64,000 nucleotides of DNA from Clostridium sp. (GCA_031292145.1 JARLHR010000204.1:124001-188000); one strand, 5' to 3'; positions 27,802 to 37,962 are shown, counted from the stretch's first letter. Made by a program: numbers and translations. Notes: generated by a model from the letters alone, not told the origin.

Positions 27802-28299
27802 GTGAGTGTATTTTTACCAGATATAACAGTTCTAACAGTTTTACTTCTAATCATAGGCTTTGGGCTAGTGTTTTTAGAAATGCATATTCCTGGCTTCGGA
27901 ATTCCTGGAGTTGCAGGGGCTATATGTTTAATACTAGCAGTGGTACTAACAGCTCAAAATTTTGCCCAGGCATTAGTTATGGCATTGGCAATTCTAGCTG
28001 TATTAGGAGTTATGCTAGCTGTAGTTCTAACGTTTTTTACAAAAGGAAAATTATTCAAGCCATTAATACTGCCAGATGTACAAAAGAAAGAACATGGATA
28101 TATTAGTTCTTCGGATTTAGATTATTTACTAGGAAAAAAAGGAATTGCAATTACGGATCTAAGGCCATCAGGTTCTGTAGATATAGATGGAGTTAAATTG
28201 GATGTAATTTCTGATGGAGAGTATATTTCCGTTGGCTCTAAAGTCGAGATATTTAAAGTTAGCGGAGTAAAGTTATTAGTAAAAAAAGTTAAAGTATAA
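27802..28299 (+). CDS. NfeD-like membrane protein
   Basis: 165 residues, GTG start after AAGGAGGGAGG. Hydrophobic helices (about 10-85, including FLEMHIPGFGIPGVAGAICL) are followed by an OB-fold C-terminal domain (GKKGIAITDLRPSGSVDIDG, EYISVGSKVEIFKVSG). This is the short NfeD form that accompanies flotillins (B. subtilis YqeZ-YqfA-YqfB or NfeD2-FloT). It lies 76 bp before the flotillin gene and should work with it in organising fluid membrane microdomains. Confidence 0.92.
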   Translation: MSVFLPDITVLTVLLLIIGFGLVFLEMHIPGFGIPGVAGAICLILAVVLTAQNFAQALVMALAILAVLGVMLAVVLTFFTKGKLFKPLILPDVQKKEHGYISSSDLDYLLGKKGIAITDLRPSGSVDIDGVKLDVISDGEYISVGSKVEIFKVSGVKLLVKKVKV

Positions 28300-28375
28300 A
28301 TTAATATATAAGTTTTAATTTATACCCTACATTCATTGTCAATTAGAATATATAAATTTAAAGGAGAGATTATTA

Positions 28376-29359
28376 ATGATTAATTTACTGATAGTAGCTA
28401 TAGCTGTAGTATGTTTAATAGCTGCATTTATAACATTTGTGCCACTAGGGTTATGGATATCATCTTTAGCAGCTAATGTTCAAGTAAGTATCTTCAATTT
28501 AATTGGTATGAGATTAAGAAGAGTTGTTCCTTCTAAAATAGTAATTCCACTTATAAAATCAACAAAGGCTGGTATGGGACTTACTGTTAATCAATTAGAA
28601 GCTCACTATTTAGCTGGCGGTAATGTAGATAATGTAGTAAATGCATTGATTGCAGCTCATAGAGCGGACATAGACTTACAATTTGAAAAGGCAGCTGCTA
28701 TTGATTTAGCAGGTAGAGATGTTTTGGAAGCAGTTAAAATGAGTGTTAATCCAAGAGTAATTGAAACACCAAATGTTTCAGCAGTTGCAAAGAATGGCAT
28801 AGAACTTCTAGTTAAAGCTAGAGTTACAGTTAGAGCTAACCTTGAAAGGCTAGTCGGAGGAGCTGGAGAAGCAACTATTTTGGCAAGAGTTGGTGAAGGT
28901 ATAGTAACTACAGTTGGTTCTTCTGATAGTCATAAGATAGTATTAGAAAATCCAGATGCCATTTCAAAAACCGTATTAAATAAAGGATTAGACGCAGGTA
29001 CAGCCTTCGAGATTCTATCTATTGATATAGCTGATGTAGATGTAGGAAGAAATATCGGAGCTCAACTTCAAACGCTTCAAGCAGAAGCAGATAAAAATAT
29101 AGCTCAAGCTAAGGCTGAGGAAAGAAGAGCAATGGCTGTAGCTAAGGAACAAGAAATGAGAGCTGCTGTTGTTGAATCAGAAGCTGAAGTGCCAAAGGCA
29201 ATGGCTTATGCACTTAGAGAAGGAAAGCTTGGAATAATGGACTATTATGATATGCAAAATGTTATTGCAGATACAAGCATGAGAAGTTCAATTTCTAATG
29301 CTGGAAACAAAAATCAATCTGTACCAAGTGGAGATACAGAAAAAAGAAATAAAAAATAG
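28376..29359 (+). CDS. floA: Flotillin-like protein FloA
   Basis: 327 residues, the size of B. subtilis FloA (YqfA). An N-terminal membrane hairpin (about 3-30) is followed by [20 protein letters not shown], an SPFH-like core, and a C-terminal coiled coil rich in Glu/Ala ([39 protein letters not shown]). Flotillins form oligomers that scaffold membrane microdomains. The ribosome site AAAGGAGAG fits. The operon pairing with NfeD is usual; the flanking kinase and LytTR regulator are not. Confidence 0.96.
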   Translation: MINLLIVAIAVVCLIAAFITFVPLGLWISSLAANVQVSIFNLIGMRLRRVVPSKIVIPLIKSTKAGMGLTVNQLEAHYLAGGNVDNVVNALIAAHRADIDLQFEKAAAIDLAGRDVLEAVKMSVNPRVIETPNVSAVAKNGIELLVKARVTVRANLERLVGGAGEATILARVGEGIVTTVGSSDSHKIVLENPDAISKTVLNKGLDAGTAFEILSIDIADVDVGRNIGAQLQTLQAEADKNIAQAKAEERRAMAVAKEQEMRAAVVESEAEVPKAMAYALREGKLGIMDYYDMQNVIADTSMRSSISNAGNKNQSVPSGDTEKRNKK

Positions 29360-29380
29360 CCTCCTAGGAGAGTGAAAAAT

Positions 29381-29767
29381 ATGAAATATAATGATACTAT
29401 TGATCTATTAAAGATTTTTGCAAATGCTATCTTTGATCCTACTTCTATAACAAATAATCTTAAAAAAAGTGCGACTTTAAAATATTCAAGAGCTCTTGGA
29501 TCAGATAATAGTATAAATAATAATATTTATGCAGAATCTGAAAGCAGCAATGAAGGATATAGTAAAGGCGTTCCTTTAGAAGATAGTAGGTTTTATAATG
29601 ATAATAATATTTGCTATGATAAAAAACAAGATACTTCTTCAACTCCACAAGGAGTTATAGATTCTATTACCCAGGAAATAACACCAGTTAGACTTCAACA
29701 AGCTATTATACTTTCAGAAATAGTTGGAAAACCAAGAAGTAAGACTAGAAAAAGAAGAAGATTTTAA
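29381..29767 (+). CDS. Hypothetical protein in the flotillin operon
   Basis: 128 residues from the ATG at 29381 (AGGAGAG 8 bp upstream; an earlier GTG overlaps that site). No known domain recognised. Soluble and polar: a Ser/Asn/Tyr-rich middle (about 40-85), then a conserved-looking helix TPVRLQQAIILSEIVGKPRS and a very basic tail KTRKRRRF. The repeated VRLQQAIILSEIVGKPRSK pattern recalls small clostridial proteins that accompany NfeD/FloA. The basic end may bind membrane or nucleic acid (inference). Confidence 0.7.
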   Translation: MKYNDTIDLLKIFANAIFDPTSITNNLKKSATLKYSRALGSDNSINNNIYAESESSNEGYSKGVPLEDSRFYNDNNICYDKKQDTSSTPQGVIDSITQEITPVRLQQAIILSEIVGKPRSKTRKRRRF

Positions 29768-29786
29768 AAATTAGGAGAATTTTTCA

Positions 29787-30530
29787 ATGAATATAAAAGT
29801 GCTTATAGTTGATGATGAACAAGGAATGAGAACTATAATAAAAAAAATATTAGATAAATCTGGTGGCTTTGAAGTTGTGGGCGATACAGATAATGGTGAG
29901 GAAGCTATAGGCATATTTAGGGAACACCGCCCTGAGGTGGTGTTCTTCGATATTGAAATGCCTGGAAGCAGCGGTATAGATTGCGCTAAAATATTAACAG
30001 ATATAGATCCAAAGACTATTATTATTTTTGCAACAGCCCACCAGGAATATATGTCTGATGCATTTCAGTTATATGCTTTTGATTATTTAATTAAACCCTT
30101 CAAAATAGAAAGAGTAATGCAAACTTTAGATAGAATTAAAAAGCTAAATAAACCTACCTATGGAGATGGTATAGATAAAATAATAAAGCATGAAAAGGGT
30201 CTAGATAAGCTTATGATAAAAAATAAAGAAGGCATAAGCTTTGTGGATACAAAAGAAATCGTACTGGTACAAAGAGAAGAAAGTTCTACTGTTATATATA
30301 CAAAAACAGACAGCTTCACCACTTCTATTTCTTTATCTGACATAGAGGAAAAACTAGATAACACTCAATTCTTTAGAAGCCACAAGTCATATATCATAAA
30401 TCTATCATTAATTACAAAAATCTATCCTTATGGAAGATGGACTTATGTGGTTAAACTTAAGAATACAGAAAAAGATGCCCTGCTTACCCATGAAAAGTAT
30501 GAAGAAATAAAGAAACTCTTTAGTTTATAG
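29787..30530 (+). CDS. LytTR-family response regulator
   Basis: 247 residues. Receiver domain: VLIVDDEQGMRTIIKKIL, phospho-acceptor in VVFFDIEMPGSSGID, Lys in YLIKPFK. The C-terminal LytTR DNA-binding domain has KEIVLVQREESSTVIYT and HKSYIINLSLITKIYPYG. The ATG follows TAGGAGAA. It is the probable cognate regulator of the Spo0B-type kinase at 26704, three genes upstream in the same run. Confidence 0.95.
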   Translation: MNIKVLIVDDEQGMRTIIKKILDKSGGFEVVGDTDNGEEAIGIFREHRPEVVFFDIEMPGSSGIDCAKILTDIDPKTIIIFATAHQEYMSDAFQLYAFDYLIKPFKIERVMQTLDRIKKLNKPTYGDGIDKIIKHEKGLDKLMIKNKEGISFVDTKEIVLVQREESSTVIYTKTDSFTTSISLSDIEEKLDNTQFFRSHKSYIINLSLITKIYPYGRWTYVVKLKNTEKDALLTHEKYEEIKKLFSL

Positions 30531-30568
30531 ATAAACAACATATATTTTAGACTTAGTCATAATTAACC

Positions 30569-30753
30569 GAAATGAGATACATGTTTATTCCGCAGGACTA
30601 TAAAAATATCGCTGAAATCACTAAAAGTAAGGTTGCACCCAATTTAGCTTGCTCCCACTTTTAGTGTGACGAGCAAAATTGGAACAACCTTACTTTAAGT
30701 GATTTTAACAGCTCATTTTCAAATGCCTGCTGCACAAACATGTATCTCATTTC
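30569..30753. repeat. Long near-palindrome (family P, copy 1)
   Basis: 185 bp. Outer arms GAAATGAGATACATGTTT (30569-30586) and its exact complement (30736-30753); inner 21-bp arms 30615-30635 and 30685-30705 with one mismatch; innermost GCTTGCTC and GAGCAAAATTGG. It starts 39 bp after the LytTR gene. Length and core (TTTAGCTTGCTCC, GGAACAACCTT) match the copy at 40077. Confidence 0.75.
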
Positions 30754-30918
30754 TTTGTTTAGCTATAACCTTAAGCATAACTATTCAATTATGTATTTTA
30801 CCGGAAACAAGTCTAGTATAGAAAGTGTTTATCTATAAATTAATTATAAAGATACACTCAAAAAATCGATTAAGCAAACTACAATTTTATTATAACAATT
30901 ACATAAGGAGAGATTATT

Positions 30919-32583
30919 ATGTCTAACATAAATAATTTTAAGCATCAATTTAATAATAATTATATCGAAGAAAAGAACAATAGATTTGGACTCCCCTTAA
31001 CCATTCTTGTTACAGTACTAGAATATCTCCTATTAAACTATTTGCTGCTAATACCATTATCAGCAAGTTTTGTTGGAGTTTTTGTGGTTGCAATAATATT
31101 GCTAATGATAAATGCCTTTATTATTGGATTATTTACTCGTACTTTGCAAAAACAACTGCAAGTATTTGGTGGACTAAGTGTAATAACAATAGTCATTTTA
31201 TTTGTTTTATGGTTTTTTACTACTTCCCCACTACTTAGGGCAGATAGTTATAGAAAATTAGCAGGAGATATTGAAACAAAAAATTTTTCTGATCAGGTAT
31301 CACCTATTGATTTAAAGCAAGTGCCTATTGTTGATGCTTCTTATGCTCGTAATTTAGCGGATAAAAAATTAGGATCAATCACTGCTCTTGGCAGCCAAGT
31401 TCAGCTAGGATCTGTCACTGTTCAACAAGTAAAAGGAAAGTTATGCTACGTTATCCCACTTGAACATTCAGGTTTTTTTAAATGGTTGAGTAATAAAGAA
31501 GGCACCCCTGGATATATAGTTGTTAGTGCTACAGATCCCGATGATGTACAACTTGTAACTGAAATCAATGGTAACCCATTAAAAATTAAATATCAGCCAG
31601 AAGCTTACTTTGGAACAAATATTTTTAGATACGCCTACTACAAGGATATGTTTAAAGGATTAACAGACTTTTCATTTGAAATAGATGATGAAGGAAATCC
31701 TTACTGGGTAGTTAGTGAATATGAAAAATCAGTTGGATTTAATGGTGATAAAGTTACTGGTGCCTTAATTATAAATGCTCAAACTGGAGAAACTAGTAGG
31801 TATAACTTAGATGAAATACCTGTATGGGTCGATAGAATAATGCCTCTGGATATAGTAAATACCAATATAAATAACTGGGGAAAATTAGTTCATGGTGTGC
31901 TCAACTTCTCAAATAAGGATAAATTGCAAACAACAGGTGAAACCTCCACAGTATACTATAATGATCAATGCTATTACTATAACGGAATAACTTCTGTTGG
32001 CGCAGATGAATCTACTGTTGGTTTTCTTCTTACTAATACAAGGACAAATGAAACCACATTTTTTAAGGTAGCAGGTTCAACGGAAAGTGCAAGTATGCAA
32101 AGTGCTGAAGGTAAAGTCCAAAATATGGGCTACACAGCTTCTTCACCAATTCTTATTAATGTACAAGATACACCAACTTATTTCTTAACTCTTAAGGATA
32201 AAAAAGGTCTTGTTAAAATGTATGCTATGATAAGTGTTCAAAATTATAATATAGTTGGAATAGGAGAAACTTTAGAAGCAACTATGAGTAATTATATCGA
32301 AGCGCTATCTAATAAAAATACTGGTTCTTTAGATACAACAGGCGTTCTTAAGGAAGGCCAAGGTACTATAGAAAGAATCGGCACTTTACAAACTGATAAA
32401 GATGTTTTGTTCTATATAATTACTAAAGAAAATCCAACTACATTACTTATAGCTCCTGCGAATATATCTAAGGAACTCCCATTAACTAAAGAAGGTGATA
32501 AGTTTAGTTATAAGTATATTGAAATGAAGAACACTGATATCACATTAAAAGAATTTGATAATCTAAATATTGATATAAAATAA
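30919..32583 (+). CDS. Uncharacterised membrane-anchored protein
   Basis: 554 residues, not recognised as a named family. Four N-terminal membrane helices (about 22-115, e.g. LLLNYLLLIPLSASFVGVFV and LQVFGGLSVITIVILFVLWF) precede a large extracytoplasmic part of about 430 residues rich in beta-strand patterns (GYIVVSATDPDDVQLVTEIN, NPYWVVSEYEKSVGF, GALIINAQTGETSRYN). The repeated VSA/INAQTG-type strands look PepSY-like, so a protease-inhibitor or scaffold role is possible but unproven. AAGGAGAG precedes the ATG; a terminator follows. Likely single-gene unit. Confidence 0.75.
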   Translation: MSNINNFKHQFNNNYIEEKNNRFGLPLTILVTVLEYLLLNYLLLIPLSASFVGVFVVAIILLMINAFIIGLFTRTLQKQLQVFGGLSVITIVILFVLWFFTTSPLLRADSYRKLAGDIETKNFSDQVSPIDLKQVPIVDASYARNLADKKLGSITALGSQVQLGSVTVQQVKGKLCYVIPLEHSGFFKWLSNKEGTPGYIVVSATDPDDVQLVTEINGNPLKIKYQPEAYFGTNIFRYAYYKDMFKGLTDFSFEIDDEGNPYWVVSEYEKSVGFNGDKVTGALIINAQTGETSRYNLDEIPVWVDRIMPLDIVNTNINNWGKLVHGVLNFSNKDKLQTTGETSTVYYNDQCYYYNGITSVGADESTVGFLLTNTRTNETTFFKVAGSTESASMQSAEGKVQNMGYTASSPILINVQDTPTYFLTLKDKKGLVKMYAMISVQNYNIVGIGETLEATMSNYIEALSNKNTGSLDTTGVLKEGQGTIERIGTLQTDKDVLFYIITKENPTTLLIAPANISKELPLTKEGDKFSYKYIEMKNTDITLKEFDNLNIDIK

Positions 32584-32597
32584 GCAGTAAAAATTTT

Positions 32598-32622
32598 AAG
32601 GAAGGCCATTTGGTCTTCCTTT
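32598..32622 (+). terminator. Terminator
   Basis: AAGGAAGGCC pairs (one mismatch) with GGTCTTCCTT, followed by TTT, 15 bp after the stop at 32583. Confidence 0.8.
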
Positions 32623-32878
32623 TTGCTTTTATTATTCCATTCCATATTGTCCGAGCTTTTAATGATTATCCGAAGATTTCCTCGATAAATGTAGCTTTTC
32701 ATCCGCCTTATATAACTTTTTCACCTCTATGTTAGTGTATTTCTAGTTTTCTTTTTCCAAATCATCCATGTGACTTAGCATAAGATATTAACATTTATAC
32801 ATTTACTGAATATTATAATATGAAAATGTATGCTGTAGTAAGGTATATTGAGAAAATAACTCTTAGGAGATGTGATTT

Positions 32879-33442
32879 ATGTTACAGAAAAATTGCAATT
32901 ATATCGTAAATAATAAAAATATTAAACCACAAGAAGCGGTTAATATTCCAATTTCTCTATTTGAATCAATACAAGGAAAATATTTTGTAGGTCAAACAGA
33001 AACTTTGTCTGTCGGTAATAATTTAAATGCCTGGGCTGGTTTAGTAAATCCAAGCAATTCAAATGTTAATTTATATGCAAATGTATTTACTATTTCAAAT
33101 TTCTCTGATAATAATTTAACTGCTGAAATATGGCTCAATACTAACAATCCCAAAAAATGGTGTGTATCCCACAAAACTTCTCCGACCAATACTGCTTTAA
33201 ATCCACCTCCGAAAAACAAGGTAGATATTCGATTTGTAGAATCCACTCATGAACTTCCTCATGATGGAGTTAATGTATATAAAAGAATAGTACCACCTTA
33301 TACAACATTAGTAGGTGAAGAAGATGGAAAATTTATAGAAGCTCCAGGTGGAAACTATGTCCTTATTATAAGATCATCAGTTTCCGAGCTTAGTAAGGTA
33401 ATAGTTGCATTTGGCTGGTGGGAAAAATTAAGATGCCACTAG
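32879..33442 (+). CDS. DUF6143-like hypothetical protein
   Basis: 187 residues, cytoplasmic by sequence (no signal peptide). A beta-rich composition with GKYFVGQTETLSVGNNLNAW, ISNFSDNNLTAEIWLNTNNP, a Pro-rich turn NPPPKNKVDIRF and YVLIIRSSVSELSKVIVAFG. It resembles small clostridial beta-sandwich proteins annotated DUF6143, from memory only. AGGAGATG precedes the ATG. No operon partner. Confidence 0.6.
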   Translation: MLQKNCNYIVNNKNIKPQEAVNIPISLFESIQGKYFVGQTETLSVGNNLNAWAGLVNPSNSNVNLYANVFTISNFSDNNLTAEIWLNTNNPKKWCVSHKTSPTNTALNPPPKNKVDIRFVESTHELPHDGVNVYKRIVPPYTTLVGEEDGKFIEAPGGNYVLIIRSSVSELSKVIVAFGWWEKLRCH

Positions 33443-33824
33443 ATGTATGTCTAAACATCTAATGTTCTTACTCAAATCGTAGACTATATATTAACTGAAA
33501 CTAGATATTATATCAAACCTCTCCTTAATACTATGACTGAATGGTGAAATCCTTTTAAAAGGAGAATTTAACCCCCAAAAAATAATAAATTAAAGGTCAT
33601 CCTATAGAAATAAAATGGGCACATTAGAAAAAAACAGCTATGCACCTATGAAAAGAGCAGCTATGCTGCAATACGGAACTTTTCTGGCAGATGAACTTGT
33701 TATTTTTTTGAATGTGCCTAAATACTATTTCTTTTAATTGCCTACTTAGGACGAATAAATTTTTAATCAAAAGATAACCTAATATTAAATATGATAATTC
33801 ATCAAATATGTATGGAGGGTTAAA
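33443..33824. other. Intergenic region with a MITE-like repeat
   Basis: 382 bp. A small hairpin AGATGT/ACATCT (33441-33460) overlaps the end of the preceding gene; repeat copy 3 of family A lies at 33618-33718. The rest is AT-rich with no recognised gene. Confidence 0.5.
33618..33718. repeat. MITE-like repeat (family A, copy 3)
   Basis: 101 bp. Termini GGCACATTAGAAAAAAACA and, read inward from the right, GGCACATTCAAAAAAATAAC. It shares the block GCAGAAAAGTTCCGTATTG, in opposite orientation, with copy 2 at 48232, and the GATGGA/GATGAACTTGTTATT end with copy 1. Confidence 0.7.
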
Positions 33825-34868
33825 ATGAAGATATTAAAAAAGACATTATCCTTTGGCTTTATCTGTATATTATTATTACATAGTATTGATATTACTACAT
33901 ATGCTAGTCCAGATACTAATCCTCAAATTCCAGTTAAAGTAGCGGTATTCCTAAATGATTTTAATGATCAATTTATTTCTAATGTTAAGAAAAACTTAGA
34001 AGATATTCAAAAAGAAAATGAAAGTAAAGTTCAATTTACTTTTTTTGATGCAAAAGGAAATCAAGTTATTCAAAATGAAAGTATTGATAAAGCACTAAAT
34101 GATAACTTTAACCTTTTTGTGTTAAATCCAGTTACTACGAAACTAGATGAGATTGAAAGCACTCTTAATAAAATAATACAAAAAAATATTCCATTAATTC
34201 TATACTACGCTAATACTCCATCTATAGTAAATTTTATTAAAGGTTACAATAGTGCTGTTATTATAGATACAGATGTTAATCAGTCTGGGATTCTAGAAGG
34301 TAAAATTCTTGCTGACGCATGGAATGCTAATAAGGAATCTTTTGATAAAAATAAAGATGATATAATGCAATATATTATGTTAACTGGCCCAATAAATAGT
34401 CCAGAGACAATTGCAAGAATTAAATATTCCCTTCAAACAATTAATGAAGCTGGAATAAAAACGCAGCAACTTTTATCAGTTCCTTGTAATTGGGAAGAAG
34501 AATGTGCTAAAACTGCAATAGAATCAAATCTCTTATCATTTGGTGACAAAATTGAAGCTATTATCTCCAATAATGATGCTATGGCAATAGGTGCTATTAA
34601 GACCCTCCAAAAATATGGGTATAATAAAGATGATAAATCAAAATATATTCCAGTTGTTGGGATCGATGGTTTGCCAGAAGCTGAGGAATTAATTAAACAA
34701 GGTATTATGACAGGTACCGTTGTGCAAGATCCACGTGCTCATGCAGACGCAATTTATACCATAGGAATGAATCTAGTTTCTGGGAATAATCCTCTCAATG
34801 GTACAAATTATAAATTTGATGAAACAGGAGTTACAATTAAACTACCTTATTATGAATATGTTAAATAA
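33825..34868 (+). CDS. Galactose/glucose-binding-like protein, orphan
   Basis: 347 residues. A signal peptide ending near TTYASP, with no lipobox Cys, precedes a periplasmic-binding fold of the MglB type: VKVAVFLNDFNDQFISNV, NFNLFVLNPVTT, DTDVNQSGILEGKILADAW, ISNNDAMAIGAIKTLQKYGY, PVVGIDGLPEAEELIKQGIM and GTVVQDPRAHADAIY. MglB binding residues (Asn-Asp, Gly-Ile-Asp-Gly) are kept. No ABC transporter genes adjoin it, as with the lipoprotein at 3205. Without a lipid anchor it would be released or held otherwise, so a sensory role is more likely than uptake. Confidence 0.88.
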   Translation: MKILKKTLSFGFICILLLHSIDITTYASPDTNPQIPVKVAVFLNDFNDQFISNVKKNLEDIQKENESKVQFTFFDAKGNQVIQNESIDKALNDNFNLFVLNPVTTKLDEIESTLNKIIQKNIPLILYYANTPSIVNFIKGYNSAVIIDTDVNQSGILEGKILADAWNANKESFDKNKDDIMQYIMLTGPINSPETIARIKYSLQTINEAGIKTQQLLSVPCNWEEECAKTAIESNLLSFGDKIEAIISNNDAMAIGAIKTLQKYGYNKDDKSKYIPVVGIDGLPEAEELIKQGIMTGTVVQDPRAHADAIYTIGMNLVSGNNPLNGTNYKFDETGVTIKLPYYEYVK

Positions 34869-34879
34869 TCACAAAAAAT

Positions 34880-34914
34880 AATAATGGCTTAATCTTTAAA
34901 ATTAAGCCATTATT
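34880..34914. terminator. Bidirectional terminator between convergent genes
   Basis: AATAATGGCTTAAT (34880-34893) pairs with ATTAAGCCATTATT (34901-34914); A-rich left and T-rich right flanks serve both directions. Confidence 0.85.
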
Positions 34915-34974
34915 TCTTGCATATTAATATATTCTATATTACGTTAATTGCTTCCGTTATTTGTTAAAGATCCC

Positions 34975-37962
34975 TTAAATCGTTGATAATGTTGTAGTTC
35001 CTGAAAGAATTAATAAATCTTTTATATTTAGAGGTACTGTTGAAAAAAATGAACCTATAAATGGAATATATAGCATCCCTCCAAACATTGCCACACAAGC
35101 AATGGCCGAAATGTTCATATATTTATTTTTACTATCTTTGTCACTTTTACAATTATATACACTTACTATTTGTGAAAGAACTAAATTAGTAAATGCTAAA
35201 GTTCTTGCCTTTTGTAAACTAGCTCCTAACCATAATGAACCTTGGAATATTCCAAATGTTGTTAACCCTGTTATTACTCCTGTTCTTACTATTTTTCTCT
35301 TAAGTTCCCTATCAATAATTTCATAATCTTTTGATATAGGTGGATTTTTCATTATATCATTAGATGGCTTTTCGAAAGTAAGTGATGCCCCCAATATTGA
35401 TTCAGATACAACATCGGTCCATAATATTTGTAAAGAAAGTAATAATGGTATTCCAATGAACATCGATGAAAATAATATGGCAACTATCTCACCTAAACAT
35501 CCTGAAAGTAAATACCTCATTGAATTTTTGATATTTAAATTTACTGCTCTTCCCTCTTCTATAGCTGCAACTATTGTAGCAAAATTATCATCAGTAAGAA
35601 TTATATCTGCTGTATCTCTGGCAACATCGCTCCCATTTTTGCCCATAGCTATTCCTATGTCTGCTTCCTTAATAGCTGGAGCATCATTTACCCCATCCCC
35701 TGTCATTGCAACTACATTTCCTGCTCTCTTAAAAGCTTTCACTATTTTATATTTCTGTTCAGGTGAAGTTCGTGCAAAAACTTGTATTTTATTAATGATA
35801 GAGGTTAATTTATCATCGCTTATATCATCAAGTTCTGCTCCTGATAATACGATACCATCTGTTAAAAGTCCTATCTTTCTTCCTATGGCTGCGGCAGTAT
35901 TTTTATTGTCTCCTGTTATCATTACAACCTTTATTCCTGCTCCTTTACACTTTTCTATGCACTCCTTCACTTCCTCTCTAGGTGGATCCTCCATACCTAC
36001 TAATCCTAAAAAGACAAAGTTATTGTCTATGTTTTTATTATCATTTAACACCTTTTTATAAGCAAAAGCTAGAACCCTTAATGCTTTTGTACCCATTTCA
36101 TCTGCTATATGCTTCAGCCTTTCCTTATCAGTATAATTAAGTAATCTTTCTTTACCGTTTTCATAAATTCTTGTACATTTATCCAACACTTTACTTAGGG
36201 AACCTTTACAATACGCCTCTTTTTCATTTTCATGCTTAACTAAAACTGTCATATACCTAGTTGAACTGTCAAAAGGAATTTCCTTTATCCTTTCGTATTT
36301 ATTAGTTATCTCGTCTATCTGTACTTTATTTTTATAAGCAGCAACTAACAATGCTCCTTCCGTTGGATCACCGTGAATTTGCCACTTTCCATCACAATTT
36401 GAAATATTTGAATTGTTACATATGATACCAGAAGTTATTATTTTATCTAATGATTCCTTTTTATTTATCCTTCCAGATTTTAGTACTATATCGCCTTTGG
36501 GATTATATCCTGTACCTCTAATTTCATATGTATTATTATCAACATAAATCTCTTTTACAGTCATTTCATTCATTGTGAGTGTACCTGTTTTATCACAGCA
36601 TATCACATTGGCTGATCCTAACGTCTCGACCGCAGGTAACTTTCTTACAATTGCATTTTTTGAGGCCATCTTTTGAACTGAAAGCGACATTGCAGCTGTT
36701 ACTACGGCAGGTAAACTTTCAGGTATTGCTCCTATAGCAAAGCTGACTCCTAAAATAAACACCTGAACTAATGATGTACCTCTCAAAAGTCCTAGAGCAC
36801 TTATCCCCATACAAATTCCGAATGCAAGCTTTGTTATCTTATTTGTAAATTTTTTTATTTTATTCTCAATAGGAGTGGATTCATTTTTAATATTTTGAAG
36901 TATATATGCTATTTTACCTATTTCAGTATTTTTTCCTGTAGCTACAACTACAGCTTTGCCTCTACCTGATAATATATCAGTTCCCATGTAAAGCATATTA
37001 TATCTATCAGCTAGCTCTGCCTCACACTGGCAAAGAGATGGGCTCTTACAAACTGATGTACTTTCTCCAGTAAGAGTTGCCTCTGAAACTTTAAGTTCAT
37101 AACTTTCTATTATTCTAGCATCTGCTGGTACTTTCTCCCCTGCTTCGATAATAATTACATCCCCTGGAACAACGTATTTTGCATCTATTATACGCTGCTT
37201 TCCGTTCCGTATTACTGTTGCATTTCGTACCATCATTTCTTTAAGAGAATATAACGACTTTTCTGCTTTATGCTGCTGTAAAGTACTTAGCATAGTCTCA
37301 ACAGCCGCAATACCTAAAATAGCTACTGCATCAACAATTTGCCCTAATACAAAAGATAAAAGTCCTACACCAACTAGCAGTTTAGTAGAAAATTCATTAA
37401 TATTTTCAAAAAATTTTGCAATCATTGATTTCCTTTTTGCCTCTGAAATTACATTTAATCCAATTTCTTTTAGTTTTTCATCTACTTGTAATTTAGAAAG
37501 CCCTTTTCTAAAATTAGTTTTCAACTCTTTCTCAATATCAGATGTCTCAATATAGTGATAATTATTATTACTTTTTTCATTTATAGTTTTATTAAGTACT
37601 TCTTTTGATCTTTTAAGTTCCAATGTTTTTTCTATACTTTCAAAATTAACACTTTTTTTACTAATTGCAGAATTAACATCTTTCATATTTATAGGTAGAC
37701 TTTTATTCATTTTTTTTGAAACAAACCTATATATTTGTTGCTTAACACAATTTTCATTTATTATTTCATCATCATATACAACTAATAGACTTCCGGTAAA
37801 ATCATTTGCCTTACAATACTTAACACCAACTACACTGTTAACTAGTTTTTCCATTTCCAAAGCTTTTTCTTGACTTCTGTAAATATACTCTATATATATT
37901 CTTATTCTTTTATATAGCATTTCATTGCTGATCTCATTATAAGCCAACGACATTTTTCTCAT
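34975..37962 (-). CDS. Cation-transporting P-type ATPase with N-terminal HMA-like domain
   Basis: 995 residues. An N-terminal ferredoxin-fold-like domain (about 12-72; LVNSVVGVKYCKANDFTGSL, LVVYDDEI) lacks CxxC. It is followed by a PacL/SERCA-like pump: actuator TGEST (LTGESTSVCKSP), TM4 PESLPAVVT, phosphorylation site DKTGTLTMN, and hinge TGDGVNDAPAIKEADIG, then a full C-terminal membrane set. TM4 and TM6 motifs differ from calcium pumps (ILWTDVVSES replaces NLVTDGLPA), so the transported ion is unclear; Ca, Mg or Fe(II) are candidates. The N-terminal domain is homologous to that of the second ATPase at 43957, which suggests the two belong to one metal-handling system. Confidence 0.9.
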   Translation of the reverse strand: MRKMSLAYNEISNEMLYKRIRIYIEYIYRSQEKALEMEKLVNSVVGVKYCKANDFTGSLLVVYDDEIINENCVKQQIYRFVSKKMNKSLPINMKDVNSAISKKSVNFESIEKTLELKRSKEVLNKTINEKSNNNYHYIETSDIEKELKTNFRKGLSKLQVDEKLKEIGLNVISEAKRKSMIAKFFENINEFSTKLLVGVGLLSFVLGQIVDAVAILGIAAVETMLSTLQQHKAEKSLYSLKEMMVRNATVIRNGKQRIIDAKYVVPGDVIIIEAGEKVPADARIIESYELKVSEATLTGESTSVCKSPSLCQCEAELADRYNMLYMGTDILSGRGKAVVVATGKNTEIGKIAYILQNIKNESTPIENKIKKFTNKITKLAFGICMGISALGLLRGTSLVQVFILGVSFAIGAIPESLPAVVTAAMSLSVQKMASKNAIVRKLPAVETLGSANVICCDKTGTLTMNEMTVKEIYVDNNTYEIRGTGYNPKGDIVLKSGRINKKESLDKIITSGIICNNSNISNCDGKWQIHGDPTEGALLVAAYKNKVQIDEITNKYERIKEIPFDSSTRYMTVLVKHENEKEAYCKGSLSKVLDKCTRIYENGKERLLNYTDKERLKHIADEMGTKALRVLAFAYKKVLNDNKNIDNNFVFLGLVGMEDPPREEVKECIEKCKGAGIKVVMITGDNKNTAAAIGRKIGLLTDGIVLSGAELDDISDDKLTSIINKIQVFARTSPEQKYKIVKAFKRAGNVVAMTGDGVNDAPAIKEADIGIAMGKNGSDVARDTADIILTDDNFATIVAAIEEGRAVNLNIKNSMRYLLSGCLGEIVAILFSSMFIGIPLLLSLQILWTDVVSESILGASLTFEKPSNDIMKNPPISKDYEIIDRELKRKIVRTGVITGLTTFGIFQGSLWLGASLQKARTLAFTNLVLSQIVSVYNCKSDKDSKNKYMNISAIACVAMFGGMLYIPFIGSFFSTVPLNIKDLLILSGTTTLSTI

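Noticed and set aside
35102-36061. Long plus-strand frames within the P-type ATPase gene
   Set aside because: Antisense shadows; the minus strand carries all pump motifs.
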